The notes beneath the pieces are model-generated. The model was not told the origin of the DNA and ran no database searches. It saw nothing but the letters and a program-made list of their open reading frames with translations. Shown in pieces: positions 1-9,847 of a stretch of DNA of 64,000 nt. This stretch comes from Treponema sp. (GTDB lineage Bacteria > Spirochaetota > Spirochaetia > Treponematales > Treponemataceae). A program made the translations under genes and the position numbers. Each line of letters starts with the position of its first letter. The first letter of the stretch is position 1. The stretch lies in the NCBI GenBank assembly GCA_016286535.1, contig JAEESZ010000008.1:62001-126000 (forward strand), written 5' to 3'.

Positions 1-196
1 CCATGGAATCTTCAAGATCTTTGTAAAGAATACTTTGCCATCTGCTGCTTTTGTAAAGATTGATATATTTTTCTACTTCGCTTCTGTCGCTGTAGGGAAT
101 AACGGTATATTCTTCAACTTCAACATCTGCAAAAAGAGCCGGGCTCGAAAAAAGAATGCAGATAAAAAATATGACTTTTTTAAAGCTTGTTACCAA
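1..196 (-). CDS. Exported protein, N-terminal fragment running off the left edge
   Basis: Minus-strand frame not in the ORF track: TTG start near 196, then VTSFKKVIFFICILFSSPALFADVEVEEYTVIPYSDRSEVEKYINLYKSSRWQ..., a signal-peptide-like start open to the window edge; it overlaps the stop of the upstream gene by a few bases. Confidence 0.6.
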   Translation of the reverse strand, partial: MVTSFKKVIFFICILFSSPALFADVEVEEYTVIPYSDRSEVEKYINLYKSSRWQSILYKDLEDSM

Positions 197-1220
197 TGTA
201 AATTCCTGCCCATTCCCAGTTTCCGTTAATATCAGGATCCAGAGGGTAATATATTTTTCTAAAATACAGATACCAGACAGAAACAAAGGCGTTCCAGCCC
301 CAGGTTCTTAAATATGCTTCATTTGAGTTGGAACTTTCGTCCAGTTCATCTTCAAAACGGATTCTTCTTCCGCTGGCATAATCTCGAATGGAAATTTCTT
401 TCTGAGAGTTTGCATCGTTTTCATCCTGTCTCCAGGACATAGAAAAGAAGTTGATTTTGGCCTTGTACTTGTCAAGGGTTCTCCAGTCGTAGTTGCGGAT
501 TGCAGTCTTAACGGCCTTTTCAAGTTCTGGAAGGGTTTCGAAGGTCCAGTCTTTTGAAGAATTATTAAAATCTACAAGGTGGCGGGCATTCCTGTAGGCA
601 TCAGGTTCGCCTGGAATCTGAATTGTAGAAGCGTCCGGCTGGGCAAGAAAGAGGTTATAGGTTTTTAAGGCCTGTGACCATTGATTATCAACTTCGTATT
701 CCAGGGCAAGGCGCAGATAAAGTTCTGTAATGTTGATGTTCTGCGGAAAGCGGTTTATAAGCTGATTAATATAGTTAATTCTGTGAATTGGAGTTTTACT
801 AATCTGAATAAGGTTCTGCAGACAGAGGTAATGAATGGACTGGCCTTTTACAAGCAGGTCATCACATTCCTGTAAAATTCTGTCAAAATAGTATTCGGCC
901 ATTGGTTCTGCCCCGGTCGAAAGATAGGCATAGGCAGTCATTAAAAGCCAGTAGGAATTGTATAAGTCATCGGGATTATCTTCTACATAATCAGTTAAAA
1001 AGAGGATGATTTCCTGATAGTCCTTCATGGCAAGAAGATTGTTTGCCATCTGGTTTATGATTGTATATTTTTGCTGGGGATTCAGTGTCTGAGTTGCCAG
1101 TATTTCTAATAAATCTTCCTGATTTTGTGAAACTTTGTCGTTTTCTGAATTGTTTTTACAGGAGAAAAGACTTACAGAAAGCAGGCAGAGAAGCAGAAGA
1201 ATATTTTTCTTTAATTTCAT
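180..1220 (-). CDS. Lipoprotein with TPR-like helical repeats
   Basis: Signal sequence with lipobox-like LLSVSLFSC; helical repeat character; 346 aa. Confidence 0.75.
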   Translation of the reverse strand: MKLKKNILLLLCLLSVSLFSCKNNSENDKVSQNQEDLLEILATQTLNPQQKYTIINQMANNLLAMKDYQEIILFLTDYVEDNPDDLYNSYWLLMTAYAYLSTGAEPMAEYYFDRILQECDDLLVKGQSIHYLCLQNLIQISKTPIHRINYINQLINRFPQNINITELYLRLALEYEVDNQWSQALKTYNLFLAQPDASTIQIPGEPDAYRNARHLVDFNNSSKDWTFETLPELEKAVKTAIRNYDWRTLDKYKAKINFFSMSWRQDENDANSQKEISIRDYASGRRIRFEDELDESSNSNEAYLRTWGWNAFVSVWYLYFRKIYYPLDPDINGNWEWAGIYIGNKL

Positions 1221-1324
1221 AATAACTTAAATTTATCATAGTGAATTATTATTGTAAAGATTGTAAAATCCGAGTATCATATATAAACGGAAATTTATAA
1301 ATAAAACCCCATAGGAAACCCATA

Positions 1325-1930
1325 ATGAAGACTGGCGGCACCAGATTTTTAAATATCTTACTTTCAATTACTCTTATTTTTTTTGCTATAGCAGTTGCAA
1401 TTACCATTAATAATCCCTATGTAAAACCTGATTCCTATACTTTCTTTATCTGTGTTTATATTCAGGTGGTAGCAGGTGCTTTTGCCATAACCTGGAGCCT
1501 TTTAAAAACAAAAAAAGCCATACATCTTTTTGTCGGTCTTATTTTCTTTACCTGGTCACTTCTGCTGCTTCTTCTTCACCTTTGCTTTGAATCTTATATA
1601 ACCGTATGGTGGCCAGTATTTGGAATTTTTGCAGGACTGGCCCTCTTTTTGTCCGGCTTATACAAATATAAAAAAATTAAGTTCGGCTATTTATTTCCAT
1701 CCTGCTGTCTTGTATTTATAGATTTATGGTATTTTCTTTTTACCTTTCAGTTTATAAAGGTTCCTTTTTCTAAAGTTTTACGTTATTCCTGTCCCGCTTT
1801 TTTTGTAATCGTTGCAACAATTCTGATTTTCTTTTTTGTTTTGCAGCAAAAACATAAAAACCTTGTAATTAAAGATGATGAAACTGGAACATTTTCAGAC
1901 GAAGAACTTCATCTCGAAGATGATGAATAG
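1325..1930 (+). CDS. Multi-pass membrane protein of unknown function
   Basis: Several hydrophobic segments, acidic C-terminus, aggaaa SD upstream. Confidence 0.75.
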   Translation: MKTGGTRFLNILLSITLIFFAIAVAITINNPYVKPDSYTFFICVYIQVVAGAFAITWSLLKTKKAIHLFVGLIFFTWSLLLLLLHLCFESYITVWWPVFGIFAGLALFLSGLYKYKKIKFGYLFPSCCLVFIDLWYFLFTFQFIKVPFSKVLRYSCPAFFVIVATILIFFFVLQQKHKNLVIKDDETGTFSDEELHLEDDE

Positions 1931-1942
1931 GAATTTATAGAA

Positions 1943-3751
1943 TTGAAGGCTGACTTTAATTTCCTTAAGCGAATTATCCTCTTTTTAGCAGTTTTCTGCC
2001 TTTTTACTTTTAGCCTTAGTGCTAAAAAAAAGAAGTCGTCTATAACTTCAAAGGCAACAGGAAACTACGAAGCCGAAGCAGAAAGCCTTCAGGAAGAAAG
2101 TCAGCCAACCCCTGCCGCAGAAGAAGAGACTGCTGAAAGCGAAGAAACAGAAGTAAAGGTAAAGCTTCCTTCTGCCAGAAGAACTTATTTTTCAAAAATA
2201 GATCCTGCAATTGTTGCCGGGGTAGAGAAGGGCTCTCCTTCCTCATTAAAAGAGGCCATGGCAAAAATCAGAAAAAATGAATCAGAGTATACTGACGTTG
2301 AAAAGGTTTTGATAGAGATTGCAAGCGAAATCTTAAAAACCGCCTGGCCCAGCGAAAAACAGACCTGGGATTCCTTCAGCGTAAATAATGATAATTCCTA
2401 TATTGGAGCCATTGAATCTGAACGAAACGGCATTTTCGATTCCAGCACCGGAAATCAGGATTTTCTTTCTACTATTTTACCGGCTTTTATAATCTTCAGG
2501 CCTTCTTATAATCTTAGTCAGAATCAGAACTGCTATAACGCAATTTCTGCATCTTTGCAGCTCAATCCTTCTTCGGTACTGGCAAATTATATGATGGGAC
2601 TTCTGTGCGAAAAAGAGCAGAACAATGCAGAGGCAAAAGGCTTTTTTCAGACTGCCTATGAACTTGATCAGCCAGCTCTGGAGCTTTCCCTTTCCTATGC
2701 AAGAATACTTCAGAAAACAGGTGATTTAACTACTGCTTCTTCCATTATGAGTACCCTGCCTTCCGATTCCTTAAATCTGGACCTTCTAAAACAAAAGGCC
2801 TATGTAGCCTTTGCATCAAAGGAATACGAGCTTGCAGAAGAGTATGTAGGTAAGGTTTTACAGCAGACTCCAAATGATCTTGATTTTGTTTTGTTCAGGG
2901 CAAAAATCCTTACAGAAAAAAAAGATTATATTCATGCGGTATCTTTACTGGATATGTATGCGCGGCAGAATAATACTGCCATTGATTATTTGATTTTGAG
3001 GGCGCGGGTGCAGATGGACTGGAGTAAAAACACCTCTGCCGCTACAGATACAATAGAAAAAGCTTTGCAGCTTTATCCTGATAATCTTGAAGCCCTTATG
3101 TTTGCTGCCCGCATTTCTTCCGTAACAGATTCTCCTGTTGCCGGTAAATATGCCGATGAACTGTCTTCAAAAGTTTTGCAGGCAGAACCGGATAATGAAG
3201 CCGCTCTTTACTATGCCCTTAATGGTCTTGCAAAAAGAGAAAACTGGCAGGAAGCATATCTTATAAGCAGCAAACTTGTTCAAAAAGCTTCTCCTGCTTC
3301 TGAAATCATAGAAAAGCATGTTCAAATCTGTATAAAACTTGGAAAGAAAAACGAAGCCTTTGAATGTGCAAAAAAGGCTCTGGATATTAACCCTAATGAT
3401 GAAACTCTTCTTCAGGCATATATCCTTGCCTACAGCGAAACTGCTTCAAGGGATCTTGTTGTAAAATATATTAATTCCCTGCTGGATTCTTCTTCTGCAA
3501 AAATGAAAAGTTATCTTTATTATAGAAGAAGTTATCTTCAGTACAGCGAAGATAATGCCCTTTCCGATTTACGTTCCTCTTTAATTTCTAATCCAAGAAA
3601 TTCAGATGCCCTTTTCCGTCTTTACGAAATTTACTATGCAAAAAAAGATTACCGTAAGGCCCAGTATTACCTGCGTCAGGTAGTTGCAATAAATCCAAAT
3701 GATACTTCCGTTAAAAAACTTAATGAAGCCCTTACTAAACTTATTCAGTAG
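1943..3751 (+). CDS. Exported TPR-repeat protein
   Basis: Signal peptide (FLKRIILFLAVFCLFTFSLSA), many TPR-like repeats; probable TTG start. Confidence 0.8.
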   Translation: MKADFNFLKRIILFLAVFCLFTFSLSAKKKKSSITSKATGNYEAEAESLQEESQPTPAAEEETAESEETEVKVKLPSARRTYFSKIDPAIVAGVEKGSPSSLKEAMAKIRKNESEYTDVEKVLIEIASEILKTAWPSEKQTWDSFSVNNDNSYIGAIESERNGIFDSSTGNQDFLSTILPAFIIFRPSYNLSQNQNCYNAISASLQLNPSSVLANYMMGLLCEKEQNNAEAKGFFQTAYELDQPALELSLSYARILQKTGDLTTASSIMSTLPSDSLNLDLLKQKAYVAFASKEYELAEEYVGKVLQQTPNDLDFVLFRAKILTEKKDYIHAVSLLDMYARQNNTAIDYLILRARVQMDWSKNTSAATDTIEKALQLYPDNLEALMFAARISSVTDSPVAGKYADELSSKVLQAEPDNEAALYYALNGLAKRENWQEAYLISSKLVQKASPASEIIEKHVQICIKLGKKNEAFECAKKALDINPNDETLLQAYILAYSETASRDLVVKYINSLLDSSSAKMKSYLYYRRSYLQYSEDNALSDLRSSLISNPRNSDALFRLYEIYYAKKDYRKAQYYLRQVVAINPNDTSVKKLNEALTKLIQ

Positions 3752-3839
3752 CCTCTTTTGCGCATATAAAAAATACTAGAATATTATTGTAATCAATGCT
3801 AAAATATTAGAACTAGTATTGTAACTAGAAAATTCAAAA

Positions 3840-4280
3840 ATGGATGGTATAAATATGTCTTTTATTCCTTTTCTACAAGCTGCACCTTCAATGTCAACTA
3901 CAGGTGCATTATTCCAGGGCGTTGTTCCTTTTGTATTAATTATCATAATTTTTTATTTCTTTTTGATTCGTCCTCAGAACAAAAAACAGAAAGAAACAGA
4001 GAAAATGCTTAATGCCTTAAAAAAAGGTGACAAGGTAATAACAATTGGTGGTATTCACGGTGTTGTTTCTTCTGTAAAAGAGCATACTGTAATCGTAAAA
4101 GTTGATGATAATTGCAAAATTGAATTTAACCGCACTGCAATTTCTTCTGTAGAACTTTCTGATGAAGAAAAGGCTAAGTTAGAAGAAGCCGCTGCTGCTA
4201 AAAAAGCAGAAAAAGAAGCAGCTAAACTTGCAAAGAAAAATAAAAAAGCAAAAAAAGAAGATTCTTCAACTGAAGAATAA
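3840..4280 (+). CDS. yajC: Preprotein translocase subunit YajC (start may be 3855)
   Basis: Single TM followed by FFLIRPQNKKQKETEKMLNALKKGDKVITIGGIHG; directly upstream of secD. Confidence 0.93.
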   Translation: MDGINMSFIPFLQAAPSMSTTGALFQGVVPFVLIIIIFYFFLIRPQNKKQKETEKMLNALKKGDKVITIGGIHGVVSSVKEHTVIVKVDDNCKIEFNRTAISSVELSDEEKAKLEEAAAAKKAEKEAAKLAKKNKKAKKEDSSTEE

Positions 4281-4315
4281 AAAATATTTATAAAAATATT
4301 GAGGTTTATAAAAAG

Positions 4316-6055
4316 ATGAACAAACGAACACGTTTAGTAATTCTTCTTGCTGTAATTGCAGTTTGTTTTGTTTTCCTCTGGCCTTCAATCAGCTGGTATG
4401 GAAGAACTCCAAAAGAAAACCAGCAGTTGGCTTTAGGTTCAACAGAAAATATTAAAAGCTATGCAGAATTGCAGGCAGCCGAAGATGTACGCACTATTGT
4501 AGCTATGGATAAAAATTCAGTTCTTTCTGAAGATTATGCCTGGGTTGGTAAAAAAGCAGCTAAGCAGTATAAGAAACTTGGTAAAAAAGTTCCTTCTCCA
4601 CTTACTGTAAAAGATGTTCTTTCTATTTATGATAGTGAAAAAGAATTCTTAGATGATTTACAGGAAAAATATCGTTCAGAAATTTTAAAGGCTAAGAGCT
4701 ATTATGATAACTCTGTAAAATTAGGTCTTGATCTTTCTGGTGGTATGAACGTAATTGTAAAAGCAGATCTTGATGCCGCTGTTGCATCTATGAATGAAGA
4801 TAATGCTACAGATAACATTGCCGCTTATAAAAAAGAAGCAATGGCTAATGCTATCGAAAATCTTACAAGCAGAATTGACCGCTTTGGTTTAACTTCTCCT
4901 ACTGTACGTCAGCAGGGCGAAGACAGAATCTACATTGAAATTCCAGGTGCTGCTCAGGCCGAAACAATCAATACTTTGATTATGGGTAAGGGTATCCTGA
5001 ATTTCCGTCTTGTTGATAACGAAGCAACAAACGCTTTCAAAGCATATTATGTTCAGCATCCTGCAACAACCTTCAATGCAGTTGGAGAACTGATGGATAA
5101 ATCAATTATCCCTGAAGACTGCGAAGTTTTTGGTGTTTATAAAAAAGATTCTTACGGAATTGACGAACGCTATGACTGGGTTGTAGTAAAGAAAGAAATT
5201 GCCCTTAATGGTGACCATGTAAAATCTGCAATGGTAACTTCAGATTCTATTACAGGTCAGATTGAAGTAGACTTCAAACTTGATCTTGAAGGTGCTCAGA
5301 TTTTTGCTGACTTTACTTCTGCACACGTTGGAGACAACCTGGCAATCGTAAGCGATAACAAAGTAAAATCAAATGCAACTATCCGTGATGCAATTACTGG
5401 TGGTTCTGTTTCCCTTTCTGGTGGTTTCAGCCAGGCAGAAGCAGAAAACATTCAGAAAGTATTACAGAGTGCATGGTTAAATGTTCCTCTTGAAGTAGAG
5501 AGCCAGCAGGTTATTGGTGCTTCTTTAGGTGATGCCGCAATTAAACAGGGAGAAATGGCTATTGCTCTCGGTTTAGGATTAATTCTCATCTTTATGCTTT
5601 TCTTCTATCATGCTTCAGGAATTAATGCTGTTGTAGCTCAGGTATTAAACCTTTACATAATGTTCTCAGTTCTTTCTGCTTTCAACTATACTCTTACACT
5701 TTCTTCTATTGCCGGTATGATTCTTACAATCGGTATGGCAGTAGATGCTAACGTATTGATTTTTGAACGAATCAAGGAAGAGTTAAGAGCCGGAAAGAGC
5801 AGGGTTGCCGCTATTTCAATGGGTTTTGATAATGCTTTCTGGGCAATTATGGACTCAAATATTACAACTTTCATTGCTGCTTTATTCCTTGCTGCACTTG
5901 GAACTGGCGCAATTCAAGGTTTTGCTGTTTCTTTAGCAATTGGTGTTTGTTCATCTGTATTTACTGCTTTGTTCGTTTCCCGCTTAATTTTTGACTTTGA
6001 TACAGATGTTTTACATGCTAAGAAAGTAAGCATTGGTTGGGGGATTAAACAATAA
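4316..6055 (+). CDS. secD: Protein translocase subunit SecD
   Basis: LGLDLSGGMNVIV, SLGDAAIKQGEMAIALGLGLILIFM, GMILTIGMAVDANVLIFERIKEE. Confidence 0.97.
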   Translation: MNKRTRLVILLAVIAVCFVFLWPSISWYGRTPKENQQLALGSTENIKSYAELQAAEDVRTIVAMDKNSVLSEDYAWVGKKAAKQYKKLGKKVPSPLTVKDVLSIYDSEKEFLDDLQEKYRSEILKAKSYYDNSVKLGLDLSGGMNVIVKADLDAAVASMNEDNATDNIAAYKKEAMANAIENLTSRIDRFGLTSPTVRQQGEDRIYIEIPGAAQAETINTLIMGKGILNFRLVDNEATNAFKAYYVQHPATTFNAVGELMDKSIIPEDCEVFGVYKKDSYGIDERYDWVVVKKEIALNGDHVKSAMVTSDSITGQIEVDFKLDLEGAQIFADFTSAHVGDNLAIVSDNKVKSNATIRDAITGGSVSLSGGFSQAEAENIQKVLQSAWLNVPLEVESQQVIGASLGDAAIKQGEMAIALGLGLILIFMLFFYHASGINAVVAQVLNLYIMFSVLSAFNYTLTLSSIAGMILTIGMAVDANVLIFERIKEELRAGKSRVAAISMGFDNAFWAIMDSNITTFIAALFLAALGTGAIQGFAVSLAIGVCSSVFTALFVSRLIFDFDTDVLHAKKVSIGWGIKQ

Positions 6056-7266
6056 TGAAAACTTTTAAATTTAATAAAGGATTTATTCCTTCTGCTGTTA
6101 TTTCATGTGCAATAATAATTTTTGGTATTGTTGGTCTTTGTGTTAAAGGAATTAATTTTGGTCTTGATTTTAGACCTGGTATGATTGAAGAAGTTCGTGT
6201 AGCAAATCCTGTAGCAGAAATTGGTTACAGCGGAGCTGCAAAAGTTTCTCTTGATTTATCTGCCGGTCAGATGGACATTGTAATTTCTGGTGTTGGTGCA
6301 ACTAACGAAACCCGTTCTTTCAATTTTGGAACAATTAAAACAGTTGCAGAACTTGCAGAAGAAGTAAACAAGATTGACGGCGTTGTAATGACTGTAAGAA
6401 ATCCTTCTTACGATACAACTAAATTATTCTTAGACTCAGCAGTTACAAATCAGCTTTCTGATGCTGTAACTTATATTTATCCTGCAGGAACTTCTACAAT
6501 TACAACAGATGATATCCGTCAGGCTTTTGGAGATGAAAGCATTTCTATTAAACAACTTGGTTCTGGAGAAGATGCTTCTTACCAGCTTCGTGTTGGTGTA
6601 AAAGCAGGTGATGTTCAGGCTGAAGTTCTTTCTGGTGTAAACGAAAAGCTTTTTGCTAAATTCGGAAAAGAAAACGTTGCTGTTGTAAAAACAGACTTTA
6701 TTGGTGCCGGAATGTCAAAATCAATTGTAATCCGCTCAATCCTTATGCTTTTACTTACAGTTGTTTTAATCTGGCTTTATGCTGCAATCCGTTTCCACTG
6801 GGATTTTGCTCTTGGTTCAGTAATTGCCCTTATCCATGATACTTTAATCGTAATGACTTTTATTATCTGGACTCAGATGGAATTCTCTACAACAGTATTA
6901 GCTGCTGTATTGACCATCATCGGATACTCAATCAACGCAACTGTAGTTATTCTTGACCGTGTAAGATACAATTTAAAGATGATGACAGAAGCTAAAAGCT
7001 TTAATGAAATCTTAAACAAATCATTAAGCGATACACTGCTTCGTTCTATTCTTACTACTGTAACAACTCTCTTTGCCGTTGTTGCACTTTATGTATTTAC
7101 AACAGGTTCTATTAAGAACTTTGCTATGGCAATGATTATTGGTTTGATCAGTGGTATGTATTCTTCTATCTTTATTTCTTCAGGCTTTATTTCATTATTC
7201 AGAAGAAACTGGAAACCAGAATACGGTGTACATCATTCTTTAAAAACTGTTAAAGACGAAGAATAA
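6055..7266 (+). CDS. secF: Protein translocase subunit SecF
   Basis: GINFGLDFRPG, TIIGYSINATVVILDRVRYN; start overlaps the secD stop. Confidence 0.97.
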   Translation: MKTFKFNKGFIPSAVISCAIIIFGIVGLCVKGINFGLDFRPGMIEEVRVANPVAEIGYSGAAKVSLDLSAGQMDIVISGVGATNETRSFNFGTIKTVAELAEEVNKIDGVVMTVRNPSYDTTKLFLDSAVTNQLSDAVTYIYPAGTSTITTDDIRQAFGDESISIKQLGSGEDASYQLRVGVKAGDVQAEVLSGVNEKLFAKFGKENVAVVKTDFIGAGMSKSIVIRSILMLLLTVVLIWLYAAIRFHWDFALGSVIALIHDTLIVMTFIIWTQMEFSTTVLAAVLTIIGYSINATVVILDRVRYNLKMMTEAKSFNEILNKSLSDTLLRSILTTVTTLFAVVALYVFTTGSIKNFAMAMIIGLISGMYSSIFISSGFISLFRRNWKPEYGVHHSLKTVKDEE

Positions 7267-7286
7267 TTTCTGAATCTTTTAATTTT

Positions 7287-7336
7287 AATCGCCCTGCAGA
7301 CAGATTTTTCTTTCTTACAGGGCGATTTTTTTTTTG
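7287..7336 (+). terminator. Rho-independent terminator after secF
   Basis: aatcgccctg ... cagggcgatt perfect 10-bp stem followed by a T tract. Confidence 0.9.
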
Positions 7337-7356
7337 TTTTCTGATATTTTATAAGC

Positions 7357-8211
7357 ATGCAAATAATTAAATCTGAGGTAATGGGCTTTTGTTTTGGTGT
7401 CAGGAGGGCTGTAGAAACAGCTGAATCTGCCCTGCAAAAATATGGAAAAGGCGTTTATTCCCTGGGACCCTTAATTCACAATGAAAATGCATTAAAAGAA
7501 CTTAAAGAGAAGGGGCTTTTAATTGCAGACGAAAAAGAAATTTCTACTATAGAAGACGGTTCTGTTGTAATTATTCGCGCTCATGGTGTTGCTCCAGACT
7601 TAATTGAGACTCTAAAAAATAAAAAGTGCACGGTAATAGATGCTACCTGCCCCAGAGTAAAGGCAAATCAAAAAATGGTTTCCCGCTATACCTCAGCTGA
7701 GGATTACATAATTTTAACCGGCGATAAAAACCACGGAGAAGTTATCGGTCTTGCAGGTTACGCAAAAAGTAATTTTATTCAGATTCAAAATTATGATGAA
7801 GCAGAAAAAGTTCAGCTTCCTTCAAATCTTAAAGGCCAGATAGTTCTGCTTAGTCAGACAACTTATAATCCTCTTGAATTTTCAAAAATAGAAAGTCTGT
7901 TAAAAAGCTGCTATCCTCAGATTAAGGTAAAAAATACAATCTGTCCTGCAACGGAAGAAAGACAGAATGCCCTGCTTGATTTATGTTCTAAAGTAGATGC
8001 CCTGATTGTTATTGGAGGAAAAAACTCTGCTAATACAAAAAGGCTTTATCAGACAGCTAAAGAGAACTGTAAATTTGCCATTCACATTCAGGATGAAAGC
8101 GAGATTCCGGACGAAATAAGAAAATACGAAAAAATTGGAATTACGGCAGGGGCTTCTACCCCAGATAAAATAATCTCTCTTGTTGAAACTGCTTTAAATA
8201 ATATGGTATAA
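7357..8211 (+). CDS. ispH: 4-hydroxy-3-methylbut-2-enyl diphosphate reductase (IspH/LytB)
   Basis: GFCFGVRRAVETAE, HNENALKELKEKG, RAHGVAPDL, DATCPRVKANQKM, TICPATEERQNA, ITAGASTPD. Confidence 0.96.
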   Translation: MQIIKSEVMGFCFGVRRAVETAESALQKYGKGVYSLGPLIHNENALKELKEKGLLIADEKEISTIEDGSVVIIRAHGVAPDLIETLKNKKCTVIDATCPRVKANQKMVSRYTSAEDYIILTGDKNHGEVIGLAGYAKSNFIQIQNYDEAEKVQLPSNLKGQIVLLSQTTYNPLEFSKIESLLKSCYPQIKVKNTICPATEERQNALLDLCSKVDALIVIGGKNSANTKRLYQTAKENCKFAIHIQDESEIPDEIRKYEKIGITAGASTPDKIISLVETALNNMV

Positions 8212-8218
8212 TATTAAT

Positions 8219-8662
8219 ATGAGTAGATGTTTTGCAATGTTAAAACCGGGTGTAGTAAACAGACGCCTGGTAGGTGAGGTTATTGAACGCCTCGAGAAAA
8301 AAGGATTAAAAATTGTTGGATTAAAGCTTGTTCATCCAACTGTAGAATTGGCACAGGAACATTATTCAGAACATAAAGATAAACCGTTTTTTACTGAACT
8401 TGTAGATTATCTTAGTTCTGGTCCTGTAATTGCAATGGTTTTGCAGGCTGATGATTGTGTACAGCTTACAAGAAAATTAGTTGGAAAAACTAAGCCATGT
8501 GACGCCGAACCTGGTACAATTAGAGGTGATTACTGTATTCACACAAATCGTAACATTATTCACGCTTCTGACAGTGATGAAAATGCAGAAAGAGAAATCA
8601 AACTCTGGTTCAAAGACAGTGAAATTTTTGACTGGAATGATTGTGAGGACGGCTGGTACTAA
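8219..8662 (+). CDS. ndk: Nucleoside diphosphate kinase
   Basis: CFAMLKPGVVNRRLVGEVIERLEKKGLKIVGLKL, RGDYCIHTNRNIIHASDSDENAEREIKLWF. Confidence 0.95.
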   Translation: MSRCFAMLKPGVVNRRLVGEVIERLEKKGLKIVGLKLVHPTVELAQEHYSEHKDKPFFTELVDYLSSGPVIAMVLQADDCVQLTRKLVGKTKPCDAEPGTIRGDYCIHTNRNIIHASDSDENAEREIKLWFKDSEIFDWNDCEDGWY

Positions 8663-8684
8663 TTTTTAGTATAACGTTCTTGTT

Positions 8685-8710
8685 AAAAGCCCCTGACCGG
8701 GGCTTTTTTT
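8685..8710 (+). terminator. Rho-independent terminator after ndk
   Basis: aaaagcccc tgacc ggggctttt followed by T tract. Confidence 0.92.
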
Positions 8711-8755
8711 ATAAAATTTGATATTTGCTAAAAAGAAAAATTTCTGGAAGTAATT

Positions 8756-9808
8756 ATGGAATCTAAAAGTGTAGGAATTATTGGTGGTGGAGCCTGGGGA
8801 ACCGGTATGGCACAGGCTTTGGCTCGTGGAAATCATAAGGTTCAGATCTGGGCTCTGGAAGATGAAGTTGTAGATTCAATTAATAATCAGCATGAAAATA
8901 AAAAATTCTTGCCTGGTTATACTCTTTCAAACTCGATTACCTGTTCAAAAGATATTTTAGAAGTAGCTGCAAATAAAGAGTTTTTAATTATTGCATCACC
9001 TTCGCTTTATCTTGCAAGTACAATTTCTAAAATTGCAGACCTTCCAAATATTAAAGATGGTTCTACAATAATAGCCTGCCTTACAAAGGGCTTTGTTCCT
9101 TCTGCAGACGGTCCAAAATTAGTTCTTGAAACAATAGAATCAGCTCTGCCAGAAATTTATAAGGATTCTACAGTTTATGTAGCAGGTCCTTCTCACGCAG
9201 AGGAAGTTGCAATGGGAAAACTTACAGGCCTTGTTGCGGCTTCGCTAAATCCTAAAAATTCCATCCGTGTAAGGGAACTGCTCAGAGTTCCCGGTTTAAT
9301 GGTTTATTCAAGCTTTGATATTATTGGTGTGCAGATTTGTGCTGCCGCTAAAAACGTTGTTGCCTGTGTTTATGGTGCACTTGATGCCCTTACCGAAAGT
9401 TCAGATATGTTTGGTGATAATACAGAGTCCCTTCTTATGGCAGCAGGCTTAAACGAAATACAGACTCTTGGTTTTGCAATGGGTGCAACTCATGCTGAAA
9501 CCTTTACTTCTATTTCGGGAGTAGGAGATCTTGATGTAACCTGTAAATCAAAATATGGAAGAAACAGACGCTTTGGTCAGGATATAGTAAAAACTGATAT
9601 GCTTTCAAAGTTTAGCAGCATTGATGATTTAATTGCCAATGTAGGAAAAATTGGTTACTTACCTGAAGGTGCCATTGCCTGTAAATATGTTCACGAAATC
9701 AGCCTTAAGAAAGATTTGAAACTTCCATTAACAGATGCTTTATTCAAGATTTTGAATAAGGAAGCTACAGTTGATGATGCAATTACAAGTCTTCTTAGTT
9801 TAAAATAG
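8756..9808 (+). CDS. gpsA: Glycerol-3-phosphate dehydrogenase [NAD(P)+]
   Basis: GIIGGGAWGTGMAQALA, VAGPSHAEEVA, AAAKNVVACVYGALDAL, GLNEIQTLG. Confidence 0.95.
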   Translation: MESKSVGIIGGGAWGTGMAQALARGNHKVQIWALEDEVVDSINNQHENKKFLPGYTLSNSITCSKDILEVAANKEFLIIASPSLYLASTISKIADLPNIKDGSTIIACLTKGFVPSADGPKLVLETIESALPEIYKDSTVYVAGPSHAEEVAMGKLTGLVAASLNPKNSIRVRELLRVPGLMVYSSFDIIGVQICAAAKNVVACVYGALDALTESSDMFGDNTESLLMAAGLNEIQTLGFAMGATHAETFTSISGVGDLDVTCKSKYGRNRRFGQDIVKTDMLSKFSSIDDLIANVGKIGYLPEGAIACKYVHEISLKKDLKLPLTDALFKILNKEATVDDAITSLLSLK

Positions 9809-9847
9809 AAAAGCATAGATTAAGATAAAATCTTATATGAGGTTTAA

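Noticed and set aside
35-229. Plus-strand 64-aa ORF at the left edge
   Set aside because: Antisense to the 3' end of one gene and to a signal-peptide-bearing minus-strand CDS start.
8481-8669. Out-of-frame ORF inside ndk
   Set aside because: Ndk frame is conserved; this is a shadow ORF.
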